This document shows positions 12,110-16,818 of a stretch of 16,818 nucleotides of DNA, piece by piece (position 1 is the first letter of the stretch; every line of letters starts with the position of its first letter). Source of the DNA: an uncultured Eubacteriales bacterium (GTDB lineage: Bacteria; Bacillota_A; Clostridia; Christensenellales; Aristaeellaceae). Under the pieces are notes generated by a model. It ran no database searches. It had not been told where the DNA came from and saw nothing but the letters and a program-made list of their open reading frames with translations. Position numbers and translations under genes: made by a program. The stretch is taken from positions 1-16,818 of the forward strand of contig OMRS01000130.1 in the NCBI GenBank assembly GCA_900313545.1. Reading direction: 5' to 3'.

Positions 12110-14221
12110 TTACTGCCCGGAAATGGTCTGTTTGTCAGTTTCAGGAGCCGTCTCCCGCTTCACCCAGCTGATCTCACCCTCGTCGGAGGAAAGCGTCAGG
12201 ACGACCTGCCCGTTTCCGTTTTCGGCAAAGGCGTAAGACGCCGGCCTGGCCTCCCCCTCCAGGTTGCTGTAGGCCACATACAGGCCGGTCCCGTCACCCT
12301 TTTCGCCGGTATCCGCCGCATAGGCCTCAAAATCAGCGGTCTTCTGACCGTTCATCGTCGTGACGCCGTGCCCGTTCCCGTCAATGGTCATGATCAGCTC
12401 GGCCGAAGCCTTCTCCCCGCCAAAGGAGCTCAAATCCGCCTGCCATGAGCCGACAAATCCGAGGGCCTCCAGCTGAGCGAGCGCGTCCGGCAGATGCGCG
12501 GACCAGTCCATGTTCTCAAGGACAAACAGATCAATCACGTCTTTTGTCAGCGCCTCGTCCGCGTCCACCGGGAAACCTGCCGCCAGCCAGTAGGCATAGG
12601 GGCCCTCTGTGGCGAGCGCAAGGGCATCCGCATCGGAGCCGTAGCGGAATTCGAGATGGTACGTGGTGGAAGGCGTGTCCGGCATCATGAAGAAGTATCT
12701 GAACTCACCCGCATCCGTGTCTGCGGTTTCGTAGAGGTACCCCTCCATCATGCCCGACAGGGAAAGCCTGCCGGCAGCTGCGTATTCGTGGCGGAAGACC
12801 TCTTTCCCGTTTTCATCCGCGCCGCTGATCACCCTGCCGTCGAAAGTGATCCTGGACACGCCGTTGATGAACAGGCAGTCGAACCGGGCGCCGTTTGAAC
12901 CGTCGCCATAGGCATCCACGGCCTCCTGCCCGTAGAGTGTGCCGCTGCAGGACGATTTCAGCATCTCCGCCATGGCCGGAGCCATTTCCCCGCCCACGAC
13001 CGCCGCGCAGGGATCCAGCCAGAGCTGATCGTATTTGGGATCCGTAATGACGGGGAACAGCGGTTCATAGGTTCCCTTCACCGCCTGCAGAAGGGCGGCG
13101 GCTTCAGCTGCCGCATCCTTTTTGACATAGGAGAAGGTCAGCTCAGGATACCCGAAGGCTGAAACCGTCACCGTGCAGGGCTTTCCGGTTTCAAACAGGG
13201 GGCTTTCGCTGCCGTCCCGGGCTTTGACCACGCCGTCCGCATTCAAGGCGCCGTCCCCGCTGAGCACGTCAAAGCTCCCGGAGGTGCCGTGATGTCCCAC
13301 GATCTCCTGCTCCACGGGCTTCTCCGCCCCTTCCGCCAGGATTTGGACGTGCCTGATGTTCGCCAGGAAATCCGCCATATCGGCGCCGCTGAGCACGATG
13401 GCATGTCCGTCAAAGGAGATTGCCCCGGGCGTCAGAGCGCTGTCAATGACAAAGCAGGGCGCCTGTGCCGCAGCGGGGCCGCCCTCAAAGGAGGGGGAGC
13501 GGTATCTGCCCCCGGCATCCGCCACATTCACATAATAGATGCCGGCCTTCATCTTCTCCGGGTTGCGGAACGTGAGGATCACCCTGTCCTGCGCGAACCT
13601 GACGTCATAGCTGTCCGCAGGCACGACCTCCTCATTGCGCACGCCCCAGCGGACATCGAGCACCTGAAGATCAAAATCGGCGGGCAGGGCATTTTTCATC
13701 GTCACAACGCCGTCTTTCACGCTCTTCACGGGCAGCGCCGGCCCTTCCACTTCCAGGAAGGTTTTGCCGGCTTTGCCGTCAAAAGCATTCAGTACGGCTT
13801 CCTGCGACGCGGCGCTCACCATGGTGGCCCCGGAAACGGCATCCGCGCCGCCTGAGGTCATGTCCATGAGCGCCACTTCATCTCTTGTCTTCCCGACAAA
13901 TCTCTCCAGAAGACCGCTTTTTACCGCCGCATCCCAGTAAGGCTTGTTCTTGGCGGCCCAGAGTTCCTCCCTTCCTTCCTGAACGGAAAGCGGTCCGCCG
14001 GTGCCGTTGTCCCTGACGGCTGTGACAACCCCCTCGCTGTTCACCTCCACAGTCAGACGGACATTGTAAAACGGCGGATGAATAAAGGGCACGGTGGAGG
14101 GATAGCTGCGCTGGTCCACATTGGCGTCACCCGACAGGCTCTGATCCGCCGGTGCGGAGGCCGCGGTCAGCATGATGCAAAGAACCATTGCCAGGACAAA
14201 TCCAAGGCGAGATGTTTTCAT
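12110..14221 (-). CDS. Exported FMN-binding protein with HID-like and ZinT-like domains
   Basis: 703 residues. A Sec signal peptide (1-26, KTSR then a hydrophobic core, ending SAPA) is followed by an FMN-binding domain (about 50-148) with DAVSGAT at 127-133. This is the DxxSGAT motif in which the Thr (T133) receives covalent FMN from ApbE. Residues 155-260 look like a beta-rich Ig-type segment. Residues 265-368 match the DUF1533/HID domain of heme-binding surface proteins (ending CTVTVSAFGYPELTFSYVKK). Residues about 370-580 resemble the ZinT metal-binding fold (FRYFFMMPDTPSTTYHLEFRYG), but the HxHxF zinc site of ZinT is reduced to YHLEF, so metal binding is doubtful. Residues 588-690 are a small lipocalin-like beta domain (VGSWQADL). 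The ATG at 14221 has AAAGGAAG 6 nt upstream, 35 nt after the flavodoxin gene. It probably carries electrons outside the membrane, perhaps to heme or metal. The first domain is sure, the later ones less so. Confidence 0.85.
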   Translation of the reverse strand: MKTSRLGFVLAMVLCIMLTAASAPADQSLSGDANVDQRSYPSTVPFIHPPFYNVRLTVEVNSEGVVTAVRDNGTGGPLSVQEGREELWAAKNKPYWDAAVKSGLLERFVGKTRDEVALMDMTSGGADAVSGATMVSAASQEAVLNAFDGKAGKTFLEVEGPALPVKSVKDGVVTMKNALPADFDLQVLDVRWGVRNEEVVPADSYDVRFAQDRVILTFRNPEKMKAGIYYVNVADAGGRYRSPSFEGGPAAAQAPCFVIDSALTPGAISFDGHAIVLSGADMADFLANIRHVQILAEGAEKPVEQEIVGHHGTSGSFDVLSGDGALNADGVVKARDGSESPLFETGKPCTVTVSAFGYPELTFSYVKKDAAAEAAALLQAVKGTYEPLFPVITDPKYDQLWLDPCAAVVGGEMAPAMAEMLKSSCSGTLYGQEAVDAYGDGSNGARFDCLFINGVSRITFDGRVISGADENGKEVFRHEYAAAGRLSLSGMMEGYLYETADTDAGEFRYFFMMPDTPSTTYHLEFRYGSDADALALATEGPYAYWLAAGFPVDADEALTKDVIDLFVLENMDWSAHLPDALAQLEALGFVGSWQADLSSFGGEKASAELIMTIDGNGHGVTTMNGQKTADFEAYAADTGEKGDGTGLYVAYSNLEGEARPASYAFAENGNGQVVLTLSSDEGEISWVKRETAPETDKQTISGQ

Positions 14222-14227
14222 ATTGAA

Positions 14228-14235
14228 CTTCCTTT
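14228..14235 (-). promoter_or_regulatory. Ribosome binding site that sets the FMN-binding protein start
   Basis: AAAGGAAG on the - strand is 6 nt from the ATG at 14221. It rules out the longer frame opening at 14287, which would overlap the flavodoxin gene and precede the signal peptide. Confidence 0.7.
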
Positions 14236-14256
14236 CTGTGCGGCGATGCGGAACTG

Positions 14257-14673
14257 TCAGGCGAGTGCCGCGCCCAGCGCCCTGCACCCGGCCAGGCCTT
14301 CATCGTCAGGGGTGTTTCTGCATTTCACGCTCTGCGCAGCCAGGGAGATTCCCTTTTCCGCGCAGCGGTCTTCCCAGGAGCGCAGCCATTGCCCGTCGCC
14401 CCAGTCATAGCTTCCGAACAGCCCCACCTTTTTTCCGGGAAGCGACGGCTCAATGCGCAAGAGCACCGGCAGGAACTCGCTCTCCTCCAGGTCCTCCGCA
14501 CCCATGGCAGGGCAGCCCAGAGCGACCGCATCCATCCCGTCAACGCCCGCGACACAGTCGCACGTCAGGAGCGTGACATCCGCCCCCGCCGTCTTCGCGC
14601 CTTCCGCCACGGCATTTGCCATGGCCTCAGTGTTGCCCGTTCCGCTCCAGTAAATCACCGCTACTTTGCTCAT
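14257..14673 (-). CDS. Short-chain flavodoxin
   Basis: 138 residues, the usual length of a short-chain flavodoxin. The FMN phosphate loop is WSGTGNTEAMA (9-19) right after the first beta strand KVAVIYW, and the second flavin loop is GSYDWGDGQW (87-96), whose aromatic residues stack on the flavin ring. Flavodoxins are cytoplasmic one-electron carriers that replace ferredoxin when iron is short. The ATG at 14673 has GGAAGG 7 nt upstream. It lies 63 nt after the DUF3793 gene and 35 nt before the exported FMN-binding protein gene, on the same strand and under the same operator-controlled promoter. This fits an iron-saving role, although the regulator is not in the window. Family very sure. Confidence 0.95.
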   Translation of the reverse strand: MSKVAVIYWSGTGNTEAMANAVAEGAKTAGADVTLLTCDCVAGVDGMDAVALGCPAMGAEDLEESEFLPVLLRIEPSLPGKKVGLFGSYDWGDGQWLRSWEDRCAEKGISLAAQSVKCRNTPDDEGLAGCRALGAALA

Positions 14674-14718
14674 TTGAAATCCTTCCTTTCTTTAAATACA
14701 TCTTCCATCCTCACCGGG

Positions 14719-14737
14719 GGGCGGCAGACCGCCGCCC
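14719..14737. repeat. Hairpin at the end of the DUF3793 gene
   Basis: GGGCGGC (14719-14725) and GCCGCCC (14731-14737) form a perfect 7-bp stem with a 5-nt loop overlapping the DUF3793 stop codon. No T-tract follows on the - strand. It may mark an mRNA processing or partial attenuation point in the operon. Confidence 0.5.
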
Positions 14738-15285
14738 TAGAACGCAACCGCCAGCCTTTCCAGTGAAAAACCACGGGACAGGCAGTTCAGATATACCTGT
14801 GTGCAGTGTCTGCAGCGGGCAAACTGCCGGCTCGCGCCTTCCACATCGTCATACACTTTCCATATGCCGCAGAGCTTGTAGTTGTCCCTGTCGTTCATGA
14901 ATCCGTCCACGTCAGCCGGAGGATAGCCGAGGAACAACCCGATTTCATGGGGAAAATCCTCTTCCGTGCGCAGGCGGGAAATCAGCCTGGCCAGACAAAC
15001 GTTTGCATTCCCGCAGGTGTATCCGCATTCCGCAAGGAGCCTTTGGGACAAGGGATCGCGCAGGTCCCGCTCCAGAAGCTTCGGCCGGTACAGGTACAGC
15101 AGCACTTTCCCTTTGCGCCACCTCAGCGGCAGCATGCGCAGCCCCTTGGGTCTCAGCCGCTGATTCAGCTCCCGAAGCTCCCCGGTCATCTGCTTTCGGT
15201 TCTCATAGGCGCAGTTGAACATGTTCCCGGTTTTCAGGCACGCCATGGTCGGGGCGCAGCAGCGGATCAGGGTTTCATTGCACAT
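14737..15285 (-). CDS. DUF3793 family protein
   Basis: 182 residues of a family with no known biochemical role, often found near flavodoxin and iron-related genes in Clostridia. Recognisable stretches are RCCAPTMACLKTGNMF (8-23), LNQRLRPKGLRMLPLRWRKG (about 39-58), LLYLYRPKLLERDLRDPLSQ, then CLARLISRLR, FPHEIGLFLGYPPADVDGF, NYKLCGIWKVYDD and CRHCTQVY. The protein is Cys-rich, with a CC pair and a CRHC pair that could bind metal (inference). No signal peptide or membrane segment is seen. The ATG at 15285 has GGAGG 9 nt upstream; the frame also opens earlier (ATG 15309) but without a site, and that would run into the second operator. First gene of the operon with flavodoxin and the exported FMN-binding protein. 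Confidence 0.88.
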   Translation of the reverse strand: MCNETLIRCCAPTMACLKTGNMFNCAYENRKQMTGELRELNQRLRPKGLRMLPLRWRKGKVLLYLYRPKLLERDLRDPLSQRLLAECGYTCGNANVCLARLISRLRTEEDFPHEIGLFLGYPPADVDGFMNDRDNYKLCGIWKVYDDVEGASRQFARCRHCTQVYLNCLSRGFSLERLAVAF

Positions 15286-15294
15286 TTCTGTCTT

Positions 15295-15299
15295 CCTCC
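15295..15299 (-). promoter_or_regulatory. Ribosome binding site that sets the DUF3793 start
   Basis: GGAGG on the - strand is 9 nt from the ATG at 15285. Confidence 0.7.
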
Positions 15300-15314
15300 G
15301 GCAAAGCATCAATT

Positions 15315-15330
15315 GTTAGTGTATGCTAAC
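15315..15330. promoter_or_regulatory. Palindromic operator 2 of the DUF3793 operon
   Basis: GTTAGTGTATGCTAAC on the + strand, GTTAGCATACACTAAC on the - strand: a palindrome with GTTAG/CTAAC arms around 6 nt. It lies in the leader, 15-30 nt upstream of the ribosome binding site, and shares 13 of 16 bases with operator 1. Confidence 0.8.
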
Positions 15331-15388
15331 TTCACGTCTGAAGAAAAGCCGCACCGGCATCGGCGGGCGGGTCACATACACGTTGTTT

Positions 15389-15404
15389 GTTAGTAGCTGC
15401 TAAC
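15389..15404. promoter_or_regulatory. Palindromic operator 1 of the DUF3793 operon
   Basis: GTTAGCAGCTACTAAC on the - strand, with the same GTTAG/CTAAC arms as operator 2. It starts 6 nt after the -10 box, so it covers the transcription start. A bound protein would block RNA polymerase, as expected for a repressor. Its centre is 74 bp from that of operator 2, about seven helical turns. Confidence 0.85.
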
Positions 15405-15410
15405 ATTGAT

Positions 15411-15439
15411 ATTCTATCACCGGGGCTTCCCGGTGTCAA
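15411..15439 (-). promoter_or_regulatory. Sigma-70 promoter of the DUF3793-flavodoxin operon
   Basis: A perfect TTGACA (15434-15439) and TAGAAT (15411-15416) are 17 nt apart on the - strand. The predicted start is at about 15404, at the edge of operator 1. This is the best promoter in the window. Confidence 0.85.
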
Positions 15440-15670
15440 GATCGCCCGCTTGTCTCCTGTTGACCAGTCACAAGGTGGCGCTCCGGAGTGGTGCCGGCGG
15501 TCCCGGATCCCGCCCATCGGCCCGTCATGCGGCGCCGGAGCCCGGTCCTCAGGAAAAGGCCGGTCAGGTCTGCCCCCCCATTTCCTGCACCATGCTGCCT
15601 CCCCGGCATAGTCCGCGCGGCAAAAATCAGGGTTATCAGCCGCCGGATCCCTCTTTGTTCCGCCTCCTCC

Positions 15671-15692
15671 TTGGTAGAAGTTTGACTACCAA
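15671..15692. repeat. Inverted repeat TTGGTAG-N8-CTACCAA
   Basis: A perfect 7-bp inverted repeat (15671-15677 and 15686-15692) with an 8-nt loop. There is no adjacent T-tract and no gene start follows, so an operator, an element end or chance are all possible. It marks about where base composition changes. Confidence 0.45.
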
Positions 15693-15769
15693 AAACTGTT
15701 GTGGTGATTGATTTTTTTGATTCTGACGTGAAAGGCAAAACATGGCTTTTGGAGAGTGGCATAGACAAG

Positions 15770-15794
15770 AAAACACCCGCTCGAAGAGCGGGTG
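15770..15794 (-). terminator. Rho-independent terminator, - strand
   Basis: CACCCGCTC (15774-15782) and GAGCGGGTG (15786-15794) form a perfect 9-bp stem with a 3-nt loop, followed on the - strand by TTTTCTTG. It would end transcripts from the potassium-channel side before the operon promoter, although it is more than 300 nt from the channel stop. Confidence 0.75.
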
Positions 15795-15875
15795 AAAAGG
15801 GGCTAACTGCAGGATGTTGTTGTGAAGATGACAGATGGATGAAATGATAAAATCGAAAGGATTGTTGTCATAGGA

Positions 15876-15928
15876 AAGGGTTTTCGATGCCCTTCGTGGG
15901 TGGTTCTATATCACCCTTACTGAACAGT
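15876..15928. repeat. Cluster of three short inverted repeats
   Basis: AAGGG/CCCTT (15876-15880, 15890-15894), GGGTG/CACCC (15898-15902, 15912-15916) and the palindrome ACTGAACAGT (15919-15928) follow one another within 53 nt. Each is short, so only their clustering is notable. It could be a structured RNA or an element end. Confidence 0.3.
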
Positions 15929-16107
15929 TACCTTTTTATGTCCTTCGAGTCAGGCTGCTGAACCATCGGGCGGAAGCCTTTCGGCCCGTCTGGTACGACA
16001 GGAAGCAGAGAGAGGCATCCATGCGAAAACCATCGGCGGATTCCCCTCCGGCTTCCTTCCGGTTCCGTCCGTTCGCGCATTGTCAGCGAATCATAACCCC
16101 CGGTTCC

Positions 16108-16818
16108 TTATTCATCTTCATCTGTCTGATCACCGTCTGTTATCTCCTTTGACTTATCCTCTTTGATTTCGGAATAGAAGTTGACGATAACGGAGGTGAT
16201 CAAGGAAACAACAACGATTCCATACAGACCGAGAATGATGGAGAGGATTCTCCCTTTTATAGTCACTGCAGTGATATCGCCAAAGCCGATTGTTGTCACA
16301 ATTGCAAAGCAGTACCAGACAGCATCACTGAAAGAGGAGATGTTGGGTTCCCAGGCAACAAGACAGCTGGAGAAGGAAAAGATCAGCAGAAGCAGTCCCA
16401 GGATAACCTCTGTCGCATAGGTCCCACGGATGACATTTCTCAGTACATCCAGCCGAATCCGGACAAAAGCCGCTGACATGATGGACACCAGTGCCTGTAT
16501 TCCTGCAATGAATAGATCCGTTTGAATAAGCAGCTTTGTCCCCTCATCATCCTGCATTAAACCGATAAACAGACCAATGAGAAGGAATATCAGTATCAGT
16601 TTGAGGACAATGTTGCGCAGTTTATGGTTGAGAAAGCACGAAATCACGCAGTTGATCAGAAGCGTATACCAGTGAATTGTACAGAGAAACATCACAGCCT
16701 TTACTGTTGCCCCAAGAGGGATCATCAGCAGAGGACTGAAAACAAACAGGGCGCTGTAGATCAGGTATTTGTAAAAGAGAATCGGGGATTCCCTGCGCCT
16801 GCGAAAAGCCCGAAACAG
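16108..16818 (-). CDS. Potassium-channel family protein (5' end outside window)
   Basis: The frame stays open from the stop at 16108 to the right edge, and the codons before the first internal ATG (16725) encode a believable cytoplasmic-plus-membrane stretch (FRAFRRRRESP, then YLIYSALFVFSPLLMIPL). The gene therefore starts beyond the window. In the visible 236 residues there are about six hydrophobic segments; the last two flank the pore loop SDAVWYCFAIVTTIGFGDIT with the K+ selectivity filter TTIGFGD (175-181), as in the two-helix ion-channel domain (Ion_trans_2). The segment before the pore domain has spaced Arg residues (FVRIRLDVLRNVIRG), perhaps a voltage-sensor-like or linker helix. The C-terminal tail is acidic (KEITDGDQTDEDE), with no RCK domain. 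Codons are AT-richer than in the rest of the window, which suggests transfer. Confidence 0.88.
   Translation of the reverse strand: MFRAFRRRRESPILFYKYLIYSALFVFSPLLMIPLGATVKAVMFLCTIHWYTLLINCVISCFLNHKLRNIVLKLILIFLLIGLFIGLMQDDEGTKLLIQTDLFIAGIQALVSIMSAAFVRIRLDVLRNVIRGTYATEVILGLLLLIFSFSSCLVAWEPNISSFSDAVWYCFAIVTTIGFGDITAVTIKGRILSIILGLYGIVVVSLITSVIVNFYSEIKEDKSKEITDGDQTDEDE

Larger units (their letters stand above)
15440..16107. other. Gene-free region between channel gene and operon promoter
   Basis: This 668-nt stretch contains the inverted repeat at 15671-15692, a terminator at 15770-15794 and small stem-loops at 15876-15928. Open frames on the - strand (for example 15436-15768) have no ribosome binding site and no family resemblance. 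The part from about 15690 rightwards is AT-richer, like the channel gene. The hairpins and composition change could mark the end of a mobile element, but I recognise no transposase. Confidence 0.5.

Noticed and set aside
15436..15768. A 110-codon open frame on the - strand upstream of the operon promoter
   Set aside because: It has no ribosome binding site, runs through an inverted repeat and the terminator-side sequence, and shows no family resemblance.
15774..15794. Hairpin considered as a CRISPR or repeat-array unit
   Set aside because: It occurs once and has the T-tract of a terminator; no spaced repeats were found anywhere in the window.

Overview
The window looks like a piece of a GC-rich Clostridia (Firmicutes) chromosome, probably from a gut or rumen anaerobe. 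The signs are Gram-positive ribosome binding sites (GGAGG type) and families common in such organisms: DUF3793, an exported FMN-binding protein, a short flavodoxin, an FN3-type C-terminus and a Gly/Pro-rich secreted beta-helix protein. The genus cannot be named from sequence alone. Apart from a MerR-family fragment at the left edge (+ strand), every gene I accept lies on the - strand. Most long + strand reading frames are shadows caused by GC-rich codon usage. The two edge genes are incomplete.

Right to left, in the direction of transcription: (a) 15440-16818 is visibly AT-richer and holds a potassium-channel gene cut by the window edge, followed by a noncoding stretch with hairpins. (b) 12110-15439 is one operon: DUF3793 protein, flavodoxin, and a large exported protein with an FMN-binding domain, a HID-like (DUF1533) domain and a ZinT-like domain. 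It has a strong promoter, two matching palindromic operators and a terminator. The content suggests a metal-responsive (probably iron) redox operon. (c) 11650-11987 is a decayed C-terminal fragment of an ABC transporter. (d) 10019-11446 encodes a secreted beta-helix surface protein. (e) 8812-10018 is a 1.2 kb gene-free region with two good - strand promoters and stem structures, a possible ncRNA locus or long leader. (f) 3130-8811 is an envelope/stress-like run: tandem YegP-domain protein, a 20-codon amidohydrolase remnant, a Cache-sensor/MscS channel fusion, a duplicated HdeD-like (DUF308) membrane protein, and a coiled-coil/FN3 protein with a histone-H1-like basic segment. (g) 403-2802 encodes an exported acetolactate decarboxylase and an exported Agp-type glucose-1-phosphatase, ending at a bidirectional terminator shared with the MerR gene.

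The most interesting items are the double-operator redox operon, the Cache-MscS fusion with its missing C-terminal vestibule, and two gene remnants that no simple ORF call would reveal.
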